This document shows positions 43,595 to 52,040 of a DNA stretch of 64,000 nt, piece by piece. Source of the stretch: Bacteroides faecalis. GTDB lineage: Bacteria; Bacteroidota; Bacteroidia; Bacteroidales; Bacteroidaceae. The stretch is taken from the NCBI RefSeq assembly GCF_003865075.1, contig NZ_BHWB01000004.1:248001-312000 (forward strand). Reading direction: 5' to 3'. How positions within the stretch are numbered: position 1 is the first letter of the stretch; every line of letters begins with the position of its first letter. Below the pieces are notes generated by a model. It had not been told where the DNA came from, searched no databases, and was given only the letters and a program-made list of their open reading frames with translations. The position numbers and the translations under genes were made by a program.

Positions 43595-43639
43595 CCAGTC
43601 TTCAGAGGCTGAGTATTATCATTAAGAAAGGAAAAGATT

Positions 43640-43939
43640 ATGGAAAAGTTTGCTGATTTAATACAATCCCCTACCCCTGTTTTAGTTGATTTCTTTGCAG
43701 AATGGTGTGGGCCCTGTAAGGCAATGAAACCTGTTCTGGAAGAATTAAAATTAATCGTTGGTGATAAAGCCCGTATTGTCAAAATTGACGTGGACCAACA
43801 TCAAGATTTAGCCACTCAGTATCGCATACAGGCAGTGCCGACTTTTATTTTATTTAAGAACGGAGAGGCGGTATGGAGACATTCCGGAGTAATCCACAGT
43901 AGTGAATTGAAAGGAGTAATTGAAAAACATTACTCATAA
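43640..43939 (+). CDS. trxA: Thioredoxin
   Basis: This 99-residue cytoplasmic thioredoxin has the active site EWCGPCKAM (CGPC, about residues 23-26) and the cis-Pro in AVPTFILF, the general protein disulfide reductant. There is no signal peptide. It is followed after 18 bases by an exported thioredoxin, so a cytoplasmic and a periplasmic thioredoxin are probably co-transcribed. Confidence 0.95.
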   Translation: MEKFADLIQSPTPVLVDFFAEWCGPCKAMKPVLEELKLIVGDKARIVKIDVDQHQDLATQYRIQAVPTFILFKNGEAVWRHSGVIHSSELKGVIEKHYS

Positions 43940-43957
43940 AACAAGAAAAAAGAACGA

Positions 43958-44422
43958 ATGAAAAAGGTATTATTAATGGTGGCTCTCGTTATGATAAGCG
44001 TAATCGTTTATGCTTTCAATGACAGAGAAGAAAACAATCAAGGTAAAAAAGAAGTAACAGGTAACGGTGAAGTCATCGTCATGGACAAAGCAATGTTCAT
44101 AAAAGATGTCTTCGATTTTGAGAAATCAAAAGAATGGAAGTACAAAGGCACTAAACCTGCCATCATCGATTTATATGCCGATTGGTGTGGTCCTTGCCGT
44201 CAAACTGCTCCTATCATGAAAGAATTGGCTAAGGAATATGCCGGAAAAATTGTTATTTATAAAGTAAATGTAGATAAACAAAAAGAATTGGCTGCCCTTT
44301 TCAATGCAACGAGCATCCCGTTGTTCGTATTCATTCCTATGAAAGGAGATCCGCAACTATTTCGTGGAGCGGCAGATAAGGCGACTTATAAGAAGGCTAT
44401 CGATGAATTTCTTTTAAAGTAA
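43958..44422 (+). CDS. Exported thioredoxin-family protein
   Basis: This 154-residue protein has an N-terminal signal or anchor (VLLMVALVMISVIVYAF) followed by a thioredoxin fold with DWCGPCRQT (CGPC, about residues 75-78) and the cis-Pro in TSIPLFVFI. It should act in the periplasm, perhaps receiving electrons from the DsbD encoded at 59252-61294. It is the second gene of the trx pair. Forty-eight bases after its stop the insertion sequence begins. Confidence 0.92.
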   Translation: MKKVLLMVALVMISVIVYAFNDREENNQGKKEVTGNGEVIVMDKAMFIKDVFDFEKSKEWKYKGTKPAIIDLYADWCGPCRQTAPIMKELAKEYAGKIVIYKVNVDKQKELAALFNATSIPLFVFIPMKGDPQLFRGAADKATYKKAIDEFLLK

Positions 44423-44470
44423 AAAGAATGTAGCTATCCTCTTAGGATACTTACACTATCGTAATGATAC

Positions 44471-44498
44471 GAGGTTGTGTCAAAATGCTGGCACAACC
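44471..44498 (+). repeat. Left terminal inverted repeat, self-pairing
   Basis: It starts GAGGTTGTGTC and ends GGCACAACC. Besides pairing with the right end, GGTTGTG (44473-44479) and CACAACC (44492-44498) pair within the repeat and are followed by a T run, giving a terminator-like hairpin at the edge of the element. Confidence 0.85.
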
Positions 44499-44587
44499 TT
44501 TTTTTATGCGCAAAGCCCAGACTTTCGCAAGCCCGGGCTTTGTTATTACCCAAAATTTTTGTAACTTTAGGCATAAAGTTTTTCGTT

Positions 44588-46249
44588 ATGGCAAAGTTAC
44601 ATTTTCGTCCTTACATTCCCAACCAAACAGTTCTTTTTCCCGGAAGAATTGATGAGAACATAGCATCGAACGATCCGGTTCGCATCGTTAATACAGTTGT
44701 TGATAATCTCAATCTTGACAATTTCAAGAAGCTTTATAAAGCAACCGGTCGTTGTCCTTATCATCCTAAAATGATGCTCAAGGTAATTATCTACGCCTAC
44801 ATGAACAATATCTATTCGTGCCGCAAAATAGAGAAGCTTCTCCTACGTGACATCCATTATATCTGGCTTTCCGGTAATGAACATCCGGATTTTATTACCA
44901 TCAACCGTTTTCGAAACCGTGTAAAAGAAGAAATAAATACCGTATTTACGCAGTTGGTTCTTGTCCTTGCCGACAAAGGTTTTATCAGCCTTGACGTAGA
45001 GTATATCGACGGTACCAAGATTGAGTCCATGGCCAACAAATATACTTTTGTCTGGCGCAAGACAGTCGAAAAGAACCGTACAAAGCTGATGGATAAGATC
45101 CGCATTCTCCTGGAGCAGGTAGATGAAGCCATAGCCCAAGAGAACTCCTCCAAAGACACATCCGTAGAGTTCACTCCTGCCATGCTCTCAGATATAGTGA
45201 ATGAACTTAAAGAGGTGCTGGAACACCAGCCTGTAACAAAGGACAAGGAACAAAAGAAAGTCATCCGGGAAAAGAAGAAACAGGTCCGGGAACTTGAGGA
45301 GTACCGTGACAAGCTGATGGAATACGACAATCACCTTGAAGTCCTTGGAGAACGTAATTCCTATTCTAAGACCGATCCTGATGCTACATTCATGCGTATG
45401 AAAGAAGACGCCATGAAGAACGGGCAGACCAAGCCCGGGTATAATTTACAAACAGGTACTGAAAACCAGTTCATCATAGACTTCCGGCTGTTTCCCAACC
45501 CCACCGATACGCTGACCCTGATCCCTTTCTTCCACTCCTTCCAGCACCGCTATAACCGCTTACCGGGTATCGGTGTGGCAGACTCCGGTTACGGCTCGGA
45601 AGAAAATTACCGGTTCATGCAAGATAATGGGATAGAAGCCTTTGTCAAGTACAACTACTTCCATAAAGAACAGCGTCCCCGTTATACCCCCAACCCATTC
45701 CATGCGGAGAGTCTCCATTACAATGCGGGGGAGGATTACTACGTTTGTCCTATGGGGCAGCACATGAACCGTATAGGAACCAGACGTGACAAAACAGCGA
45801 GCGGATACATCTCCGAAAGTGCCCGGTATAAAGCACAAAGATGCGAAGGCTGTCCTTTGCGTGGCAGTTGCTTTAAAGCCCGGGGGAACCGTATTATAGA
45901 AGTCAACCACCGGTTAAACCAATACAAAAGGCAGGCACGGGAAAGGTTGCTCTCAGAAGAAGGAATCAGGCATAGGGGCAGGCGGTGTATAGAACCGGAA
46001 GCCGTTTTTGGACAAATGAAATACAACATGGCATACAGAAGGTTCCGGCATATGGGAGAAGACAAGGTGACAATGGACTTTGCCTTCTTTGCCATAGCTT
46101 TTAATATCAAAAAGATGTGTGCAAAACTGAGAAAGGCAGGAAAGGAGTTCATTACACTTGCTAAATCTATATTTATTGGGCTATTTATAACTCGATACAA
46201 CGGGAATATAGTAACTTGTTACCAAATGAATGAGAAAAAAGCGGCATAG
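44588..46249 (+). CDS. IS1182-family transposase
   Basis: This 553-residue DDE transposase starts at 44588 (MAKLHFRPYIPNQ), where the family normally begins. The open frame extends upstream to near the left end, but with no likely start. The N-terminal DUF772-type helical domain (HPKMMLKVIIYAYMNN) is followed by a catalytic domain with the first Asp in YIDGTKIES, a coiled-coil insertion (about residues 155-275), GVADSGYGSEENY with the second Asp, and the final Glu near EPEAVFGQMKYN. A Cys cluster (CEGCPLRGSC) is also seen. No frameshift or stop is present, so it may be active. Confidence 0.95.
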   Translation: MAKLHFRPYIPNQTVLFPGRIDENIASNDPVRIVNTVVDNLNLDNFKKLYKATGRCPYHPKMMLKVIIYAYMNNIYSCRKIEKLLLRDIHYIWLSGNEHPDFITINRFRNRVKEEINTVFTQLVLVLADKGFISLDVEYIDGTKIESMANKYTFVWRKTVEKNRTKLMDKIRILLEQVDEAIAQENSSKDTSVEFTPAMLSDIVNELKEVLEHQPVTKDKEQKKVIREKKKQVRELEEYRDKLMEYDNHLEVLGERNSYSKTDPDATFMRMKEDAMKNGQTKPGYNLQTGTENQFIIDFRLFPNPTDTLTLIPFFHSFQHRYNRLPGIGVADSGYGSEENYRFMQDNGIEAFVKYNYFHKEQRPRYTPNPFHAESLHYNAGEDYYVCPMGQHMNRIGTRRDKTASGYISESARYKAQRCEGCPLRGSCFKARGNRIIEVNHRLNQYKRQARERLLSEEGIRHRGRRCIEPEAVFGQMKYNMAYRRFRHMGEDKVTMDFAFFAIAFNIKKMCAKLRKAGKEFITLAKSIFIGLFITRYNGNIVTCYQMNEKKAA

Positions 46250-46288
46250 CCAAAAGAAAAGATAACAGGACTATAAATTTTAGAAAAA

Positions 46289-46316
46289 GGTTGTGCCAAC
46301 GTTTTGACACAACCTC
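46289..46316 (-). repeat. Right terminal inverted repeat, self-pairing
   Basis: This is the inverted copy of the left end with two differences in the middle. GGTTGTG (46289-46295) and CACAACC (46308-46314) also pair internally and are followed by T-rich sequence. Confidence 0.85.
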
Positions 46317-46338
46317 CTTTTTATATATCTAACAATAT

Positions 46339-46974
46339 TTATCTAAAATACCCTACCGGATGGTTCATCATCGGAATCTGACTATCCTTCAGCTGTAATA
46401 CAGTTTTCAGTTTATCAATATCCATTGAAGCTCGCGGAACTGTGGCTAAATGAGCTGTAGAACAAAACAAAGAGATATTTTGAGAAACAGCACCTACATC
46501 GACAGCTCCCATCAATTGATTTCGCGTATTCTTAGTATCACCGAAACGGGAAACATCGCTAATCAACACCAAAGCTACCGGAGCTCCCTTCACAAACGCT
46601 TGACCTCCTGCCACAGCGTCACGATGATCTCCCTCGCTTATTAAATTTAGTTGGTGAGTTCTTGCATCATACAAATAACTGCCTTCAGGTAGAATCACAT
46701 AAATATCCACATCTTGCTTGTTCAATGCAGAAGGAGCCGTTCGTTTGCCGTCAGGACGATTGATTCCATTTGCCGCCCACAATAAATCCGACAAATCGGA
46801 TAAGCTCAATGCTTTCGAAGCATATTCACGAGTAGAATGTCGTTCAGACAAAGCCTTCATCACTGTACCACCTTTACGGTTCAAATCAGGTTTCGGTAAC
46901 TTAATTACCTTGTCAGCAGCAGAAACTGCAACTGTAAACAATAAACACATCAAAATTAGTTGTACTTTTTTCAT
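46339..46974 (-). CDS. Exported SagB-type nitroreductase-family protein
   Basis: This 211-residue FMN-dependent nitroreductase fold protein has a signal peptide (starting MKKVQLILMCLLFTVAVSA, ATG at 46974; an upstream in-frame codon at 47031 is less likely). The segment ALSERHSTREYASKALSLSDLSDLLWAANGINRP is the FMN-binding entry typical of SagB/ThcOx-like oxidoreductases (position about 37-70). It should act in the periplasm; its substrate is unknown. It lies 22 bases beyond the right end of the insertion sequence and is convergent with the transposase. Confidence 0.88.
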   Translation of the reverse strand: MKKVQLILMCLLFTVAVSAADKVIKLPKPDLNRKGGTVMKALSERHSTREYASKALSLSDLSDLLWAANGINRPDGKRTAPSALNKQDVDIYVILPEGSYLYDARTHQLNLISEGDHRDAVAGGQAFVKGAPVALVLISDVSRFGDTKNTRNQLMGAVDVGAVSQNISLFCSTAHLATVPRASMDIDKLKTVLQLKDSQIPMMNHPVGYFR

Positions 46975-47069
46975 ATCTGTGACATTTAAAAGTTGATGAA
47001 CAAATAAACGAAAAAAGGCCTGCATTCGCAACGGGATGCAGACCTTTTTAGAGTTATTTATAAGGTTTG

Positions 47070-47627
47070 TTACTTATCACCAAAATAGCGGTTGTACAAT
47101 CCTTCGAAACCTTTACCGTGACGGGCTTCGTCTTTACACATTTCGTGTACAGTATCGTGGATAGCATCCAAATTCAATGCTTTAGCACGAGTTGCAATAC
47201 GTTTCTTGTCTTCGCATGCGCCTTGTTCTGCATCTTTACGTTTTTGCAGGTTAGTCTTAGTATCCCATACGCAGTCACCCAACAATTCTGCAAATTTAGC
47301 TGCATGTTCTGCTTCTTCCCAAGCATAACGTTTGAAAGCTTCAGCTACTTCAGGATAACCTTCGCGGTCTGCCTGACGGCTCATTGCCAAATACATACCT
47401 ACTTCAGTACATTCACCCATGAAGTGATTGTTCAGATCTTTGATCATTTCTTCGTCACAACCTTTAGCTACGCCAATAACATGTTCGTCAGCAAAAGCCA
47501 AAGCAGCACCTTCGGTTTCAACAACTTCAACGAATTTGCTAGCAGGAGCTTTACACAAAGGACATTTCTCAGGAGCTGCGTCACCTTCATAAACGTAACC
47601 GCAAACAGTACATCTAAATTTTTTCAT
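47070..47627 (-). CDS. Reverse rubrerythrin (NADH peroxidase type)
   Basis: This 185-residue protein has a rubredoxin-like domain first ([10 protein letters not shown]...CPLCKAP, residues 6-27) and a ferritin-like diiron domain second (with [13 protein letters not shown] and [11 protein letters not shown] providing ligands). That is the reversed domain order of the reverse rubrerythrins. They reduce hydrogen peroxide and so protect anaerobes during oxygen exposure. It lies 38 bases downstream of the PerR-like regulator gene and is probably in the same transcript, directly linking sensor and scavenger. Confidence 0.94.
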   Translation of the reverse strand: MKKFRCTVCGYVYEGDAAPEKCPLCKAPASKFVEVVETEGAALAFADEHVIGVAKGCDEEMIKDLNNHFMGECTEVGMYLAMSRQADREGYPEVAEAFKRYAWEEAEHAAKFAELLGDCVWDTKTNLQKRKDAEQGACEDKKRIATRAKALNLDAIHDTVHEMCKDEARHGKGFEGLYNRYFGDK

Positions 47628-47665
47628 TTCTTCTCAATTTTAAATTAATTAGTCAAATACGTATA

Positions 47666-48076
47666 TTATTGTTCGTTTAAACAGTTCTTACAAATTCCTT
47701 TATAATAATAATGTATTTCTGATACATGATGACCATCAATTTCCTGATCTTCTGCCGATTTAATTGCTCCCAGACATTTCAAATCATAAATATGTCCGCA
47801 ACATTTACAGAGAAAATGGGCATGTGCTGAAGTATCTCCATCAAAGTTGGCATTCTTTTCATCAATGGTAAGCATCAACGCTGCCCCCTGTTCTGCAAAA
47901 AGTTTCAGGGTATTATAGACGGTAGTCTTTGACAATGTAGGCATAGAAGGAGACAAAGCCGTATATATTTCATCAGCCGACGGATGCGTACGATGTTTCA
48001 TCAAATACTCCATTACGGCAATACGTTGCATGGAAGGTTTTATGTTGTACTCTAATAATTGTTCGTATGCACCCAT
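47666..48076 (-). CDS. Fur-family regulator, PerR-like
   Basis: This 136-residue regulator has an N-terminal winged helix (YNIKPSMQRIAVMEYLMKHRTHPSADEIYTAL, described here as residues 9-41) and a C-terminal dimer/metal domain with DTSAHAHFLCKCCGHIYDL and the second CxxC in CKNC. The start MGAYEQLL at 48076 fits the family; the open frame extends 17 codons upstream without support. Pairing with a peroxide-scavenging rubrerythrin points to PerR rather than Fur, and a dyad in its own promoter suggests autoregulation. Confidence 0.9.
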   Translation of the reverse strand: MGAYEQLLEYNIKPSMQRIAVMEYLMKHRTHPSADEIYTALSPSMPTLSKTTVYNTLKLFAEQGAALMLTIDEKNANFDGDTSAHAHFLCKCCGHIYDLKCLGAIKSAEDQEIDGHHVSEIHYYYKGICKNCLNEQ

Positions 48077-48104
48077 TATCTTCTTCTTTCCAAATTTGTA
48101 CTCA

Positions 48105-48156
48105 TTACAATTATAAATTTGATGCAAAGATAAAAAGCCTTTATTTTATTTGCAAA
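48105..48156 (-). promoter_or_regulatory. perR-like promoter with operator-like dyad
   Basis: On the minus strand TTTG (48153-48156), a 20-base spacer and TATCTTTG (48125-48132) give a perfect Bacteroides promoter. The near-palindrome TTACAATTATAA (48105-48116, plus-strand reading) covers the expected transcription start and resembles an AT-rich PerR box, so peroxide-responsive autorepression is plausible. Confidence 0.65.
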
Positions 48157-48250
48157 TAAAATCGAGTTTTTTTTCAATAAGTTTTATCTCCCTTTATCGC
48201 CACATTTTGAGGATTTGCAGTCGAAAAGATAGAAATTCAAAACTATTTCC

Positions 48251-48258
48251 TAATTTTG
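48251..48258 (+). promoter_or_regulatory. -7 box of nadE
   Basis: TAATTTTG is an exact TAnnTTTG match, 28 bases before the start codon at 48287. Confidence 0.45.
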
Positions 48259-48286
48259 CAACCACTATATATAAATAAGGTATAAG

Positions 48287-50212
48287 ATGAACTACGGATT
48301 CGTAAAAGTAGCAGCAGCTGTGCCGCACGTTAAGGTGGCCGACTGTAAATTCAATGCAGAGAAGATAGAAGGTCTGATTGCAATAGCGGAGGGCAAAGGG
48401 GTACAAATCATTGCATTCCCCGAAATGAGTATCACCGGATATACATGTGGTGACTTGTTTGGACAGCAGCTTTTGCTTGAAGAAGCTGAAATGGGGCTCA
48501 TGCAAATTCTGAATAATACCCGCCAATTGGATATTATTTCTATTGTAGGTATGCCCGTTGTTGTTAATTCAACAGTAATCAATGCTGCTGTAGTGATTCA
48601 AAAAGGGAAAGTATTAGGCGTCACAGCTAAAACTTATTTACCTAATTATAAGGAGTTTTACGAACAACGTTGGTTTACATCTGCTCTCCAATTGACAACT
48701 AATAATGTACGTTTATGCGGACAAATGGTTCCCATAGGTGCTAACCTGCTTTTTGAGACTTCGGATACAACGTTTGGAATTGAGATATGTGAAGACCTCT
48801 GGTCTACAATTCCTCCCAGTTCTTCACTCGCTCTACAAGGAGCAGAAATCTTGTTCAATATATCTGCTGATAATGAAGGTATCGGAAAAAACAATTATCT
48901 ATGTTCTTTGATCAGCCAGCAATCTGCACGATGCATTGCCGGATATGTATTTTCATCCTGTGGCTTCGGAGAATCTACTACAGATGTAGTTTTTGCCGGA
49001 AATGGACTGATTTATGAAAATGGTTCACTGCTGGCACGTAGTAAACGTTTCAGCATGGAGGAACAGTTGATTATCAGTGAAATCGACGTAGAGCGCATAC
49101 GTGCAGAACGAAGGATTAACACCACTTTTGCCGCCAACCAAGCTAATTTAGGAGACAAGAAAGCAATATCTATCACTACAGAATTTGTCAATAGCAAAGA
49201 ACTGACGCTCACACGTAGTTTTAATCCTCATCCTTTTGTCCCGCAAGGAGCTGAACTGGATGAACGTTGTGAAGAGATATTTTCCATTCAGGTAGCCGGA
49301 TTAGCACAACGGCTATTACATACAGAAGCAAAAACGGCAGTAGTAGGCATTTCCGGAGGATTGGATTCTACTTTGGCTCTATTAGTGTGTGTAAAGACAT
49401 TCGATAAACTCAAATTATCACGAAAAGGAATTCTGGGAATTACAATGCCTGGTTTCGGAACCACTGACCGCACCTATAACAATGCCATCGATCTTATGAA
49501 ATCGTTAGGAATATCAATTCGTGAAGTCAGTATAAAAGAGGCTTGTATCCAACATTTCAAGGATATTGATCATGATATCAATGTACATGACGTTACATAT
49601 GAAAATTCACAAGCACGTGAACGGACTCAGATACTGATGGACATTGCCAACCAAACTTGTGGTATGGTTATAGGCACAGGCGATTTGTCTGAACTTGCGT
49701 TAGGATGGGCAACCTATAACGGAGACCATATGTCTATGTACGGTGTCAATACAAGTATTCCAAAGACTTTGGTAAAATACTTGGTACAATGGGTAGCCGA
49801 AAATGGAATGGATGAAGAATCAAAAACAACTTTATTAGATATTGTAGATACCCCTATCAGCCCGGAACTTATTCCTGCTGATGAGAACGGAGAAATAAAA
49901 CAAAAAACGGAAGACTTGGTAGGGCCTTATGAGCTACATGATTTCTTCCTTTATTATTTTTTGCGTTATGGCTTCCGTCCTTCTAAAATTTATTTTCTGG
50001 CTGATCTTGTATTCAAAGGAGTTTATGACGAAGAGACAATTAAAAAGTGGTTGTCTACCTTCTTCCGCCGTTTCTTCAATCAACAGTTTAAGCGCTCTTG
50101 TTTGCCTGACGGCCCTAAAGTAGGAAGTATTTCCATCAGTCCACGTGGTGACTGGCGAATGCCAAGTGATGCCAGTTCAGCAATGTGGTTGAAGGAAATA
50201 GAGAATTTATAG
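48287..50212 (+). CDS. nadE: Glutamine-dependent NAD+ synthetase
   Basis: This 641-residue enzyme has an N-terminal nitrilase-type glutaminase domain (Glu in FPEMSITGY about 46, Lys in TYLPNYKEF, Cys in IEICEDLW about 166). The C-terminal ATP-pyrophosphatase domain has the P-loop GISGGLDST (about 355) and GTGDLSELALGWATYNGD. Ammonia from glutamine passes to the synthetase site to amidate deamido-NAD in the final step of NAD synthesis. A periodic repeat array starts 23 bases after its stop codon. Confidence 0.95.
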   Translation: MNYGFVKVAAAVPHVKVADCKFNAEKIEGLIAIAEGKGVQIIAFPEMSITGYTCGDLFGQQLLLEEAEMGLMQILNNTRQLDIISIVGMPVVVNSTVINAAVVIQKGKVLGVTAKTYLPNYKEFYEQRWFTSALQLTTNNVRLCGQMVPIGANLLFETSDTTFGIEICEDLWSTIPPSSSLALQGAEILFNISADNEGIGKNNYLCSLISQQSARCIAGYVFSSCGFGESTTDVVFAGNGLIYENGSLLARSKRFSMEEQLIISEIDVERIRAERRINTTFAANQANLGDKKAISITTEFVNSKELTLTRSFNPHPFVPQGAELDERCEEIFSIQVAGLAQRLLHTEAKTAVVGISGGLDSTLALLVCVKTFDKLKLSRKGILGITMPGFGTTDRTYNNAIDLMKSLGISIREVSIKEACIQHFKDIDHDINVHDVTYENSQARERTQILMDIANQTCGMVIGTGDLSELALGWATYNGDHMSMYGVNTSIPKTLVKYLVQWVAENGMDEESKTTLLDIVDTPISPELIPADENGEIKQKTEDLVGPYELHDFFLYYFLRYGFRPSKIYFLADLVFKGVYDEETIKKWLSTFFRRFFNQQFKRSCLPDGPKVGSISISPRGDWRMPSDASSAMWLKEIENL

Positions 50213-50234
50213 TATTCTATTATAGCTTGAGTTC

Positions 50235-50334
50235 GTGCCACTATGATGGCACAACTGTGTCTTTACATTGGTACAACTGTTCCACCAAGATGACACAGTT
50301 GTGCCAACACAAGGAGACAATCGTGGCACTCATC
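50235..50334. repeat. Tandem array of 22-base dyad-symmetric repeats after nadE
   Basis: Units begin with GT at 50235, 50257, 50279, 50301 and 50323 (last one partial), an exact 22-base period. In the four full units positions 1, 2, 5, 9, 14 and 17-19 are invariant. The first unit is palindromic (GTGCCA, 6 bases, TGGCAC), and GGCACAACTGTGTC (50248-50261) pairs perfectly with GACACAGTTGTGCC (50292-50305), itself enclosed by GTGCCAC and GTGGCAC. It fills the gap between convergent nadE and the phosphatase gene. Confidence 0.85.
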
Positions 50335-50338
50335 ATTT

Positions 50339-50890
50339 TTATTTCGACATTACAGCCTTTTTAATCCGTTCGATATCAGCTGCTTGGATTATCCGTATAA
50401 GGTTCTTATAAATTCCATGAAAGCCATACTTTTCTCCAGTCATTTCATTGATTGCATCCTCCTTAGAAACTTCCTGAAAAATGACACGATAAAGCGCACA
50501 AACAACACCTGTACGATCGGAACCGTGGTGACAGTGAATCAATATAGGTCCTTTACGATTATAAATAATGCGTAATGTTTCTATCAACTGCTTTTCATTG
50601 ACAGAACCAGCCCTCATCTTTAAACGATGTAGTTGCAACGTTGTACCTCTCGCTTCATCATCATCACTATGCCATCTGCGGAGATTCAAAACTTCATGAA
50701 TCCCATATTTCTGCAAAGCTTTAAAATCTATTTCTGTAGGTTGTTCCGAACGATATATATCTGTATCAATCTTATACATATTGATCAGATTACTACCGGG
50801 AACAATAATTTTTTCAGCTTTGACATTCTGACCATAAATAGCCAGTGATAATATAAATCCCCAAAAGCATAATAAAAGATGTTTCTGCAT
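50339..50890 (-). CDS. Exported tyrosine/dual-specificity phosphatase-like protein
   Basis: This 183-residue protein has a signal peptide (LLLCFWGFILSLAIYGQ) and a cysteine-phosphatase domain with the P-loop HCHHGSDRTG (Cys-x5-Arg, near residue 120), the general acid loop RRWHSDDDE region, and the N-terminal NMYKIDTDIYRSEQP typical of DSP-like or atypical phosphatases. It would act in the periplasm on phosphoprotein, phosphoinositide or other phosphoester substrates, which are unknown. It is 22 bases downstream of hisB but is probably only incidentally linked. Confidence 0.88.
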   Translation of the reverse strand: MQKHLLLCFWGFILSLAIYGQNVKAEKIIVPGSNLINMYKIDTDIYRSEQPTEIDFKALQKYGIHEVLNLRRWHSDDDEARGTTLQLHRLKMRAGSVNEKQLIETLRIIYNRKGPILIHCHHGSDRTGVVCALYRVIFQEVSKEDAINEMTGEKYGFHGIYKNLIRIIQAADIERIKKAVMSK

Positions 50891-50912
50891 AAATCAACGC
50901 ACCGGATTCAAA

Positions 50913-52037
50913 TTAAAGTACTCCCTTACTGGAAGGTAGTTCAAAATGATAAATATCTCGTTTCAACGCCATTTTCAAAGCTCGGGCAAGGGCTTTAAAA
51001 ATCCCTTCTATTTTATGATGTTCATTTTGTCCTTCCGCTTTGATATTCAGATTCATTTTCGCAGCATCACTCAACGATTTGAAAAAATGAAGAAACATTT
51101 CAGTTGGCATATCCCCTATTTTCTCACGCTTGAATTCTGCATCCCAAACTAACCAAGGACGTCCTCCAAAATCTAAGCAGACCTGACAAAGACAATCATC
51201 CATGGGGAGAGCATAACCATATCGCTCAATACCTCGCTTATTTCCTAATGCCTGATAAATACATTCACCTAAAGCGATAGCCGTATCTTCGATTGTATGG
51301 TGCTCATCCACTTCTAAATCACCTTTCACTTGTATAGTTAAATCCATACCGGAATGTTTTCCTATCTGCTCAAGCATATGATCGAAGAATCCTAAACCGG
51401 TAGAAATCTTACAGGTACCGTTTCCGTCTAAATCCAAAGCTACATAAATATCTGTCTCTTTTGTCGTACGGCTCACTTCAGCTTTTCGCTCTCCTGCAAA
51501 TAGAAATTCTGCAATCTTATCCCAATCCTTTGTTGCCAATACACAGACTTCTTCCAATCCTTTTTCTTTCAATAATTCAACAGAATCTTGTAAATAAATA
51601 GCTTTACAACCTAAGTTCTTTGCCAGCTCCACATCAGTAGGACGATCACCTATTACAAAGCTTCCTGTCAGATCGTACTCCGGAGTGTCAATGTACTTTT
51701 TCAACATTCCGGTGCGCGGTTTACGTGTTGGAGCATTATCCTCAGGAAAGCTACGATCAATCAGAATTTCATCAAAAGTGATTCCCTCTCCTTCCAAAGT
51801 TTTCATCATTAAATTGTGAGCAGGCCAAAAAGTCTCTTCCGGAAAAGAAGAGGTACCTAAGCCATCCTGATTAGTTACCATCACAAACTCAAAATCAAGT
51901 TTGCTACGGATAAATCCCAAGTTTCGGAATACTTTAGGATAAAATTCCAATTTCTCTAAAGAGTCGAGTTGATAATCAACAGGCGGTTCGATTACCAACG
52001 TTCCGTCTCTATCTATAAATAGTACTTTCTTTTTCAT
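50913..52037 (-). CDS. hisB: Bifunctional histidinol-phosphatase/imidazoleglycerol-phosphate dehydratase
   Basis: This 374-residue fusion has an N-terminal HAD phosphatase (FIDRDGTLV at residues 7-15; [24 protein letters not shown]) and a C-terminal IGP dehydratase with the Mn-binding repeats GLGFFDHML...H and [15 protein letters not shown], then the second half [10 protein letters not shown] and [12 protein letters not shown]. It carries out two steps of histidine synthesis. It is the last gene of hisGDCB, 3 bases after hisC. Confidence 0.97.
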   Translation of the reverse strand: MKKKVLFIDRDGTLVIEPPVDYQLDSLEKLEFYPKVFRNLGFIRSKLDFEFVMVTNQDGLGTSSFPEETFWPAHNLMMKTLEGEGITFDEILIDRSFPEDNAPTRKPRTGMLKKYIDTPEYDLTGSFVIGDRPTDVELAKNLGCKAIYLQDSVELLKEKGLEEVCVLATKDWDKIAEFLFAGERKAEVSRTTKETDIYVALDLDGNGTCKISTGLGFFDHMLEQIGKHSGMDLTIQVKGDLEVDEHHTIEDTAIALGECIYQALGNKRGIERYGYALPMDDCLCQVCLDFGGRPWLVWDAEFKREKIGDMPTEMFLHFFKSLSDAAKMNLNIKAEGQNEHHKIEGIFKALARALKMALKRDIYHFELPSSKGVL

Positions 52038-52040
52038 AAA

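Larger units (their letters stand above)
44471..46316 (+). mobile_element. Complete IS1182-family insertion sequence, about 1846 bp
   Basis: The element is bounded by 28-base terminal inverted repeats (44471-44498 and 46289-46316; 26 of 28 positions agree) and holds one intact transposase gene. It lies between the exported thioredoxin gene and the nitroreductase gene and interrupts neither. No convincing target-site duplication is visible next to the ends. Its base composition is higher in GC than the flanks. Confidence 0.92.

Noticed and set aside
44477..44587. Upstream extension of the transposase
   Set aside because: It runs through the terminal repeat and its hairpin; the family begins at the ATG at 44588.
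44455..46332. Target-site duplication of the insertion sequence
   Set aside because: Sequences directly outside the two ends (GATAC on the left, CTTTT on the right) do not match in any register that I tried.
47067..47648. 193-codon plus-strand ORF over the rubrerythrin gene
   Set aside because: It is a mirror frame of reverse rubrerythrin; the Phe/Ser/Cys-rich product has no domain.
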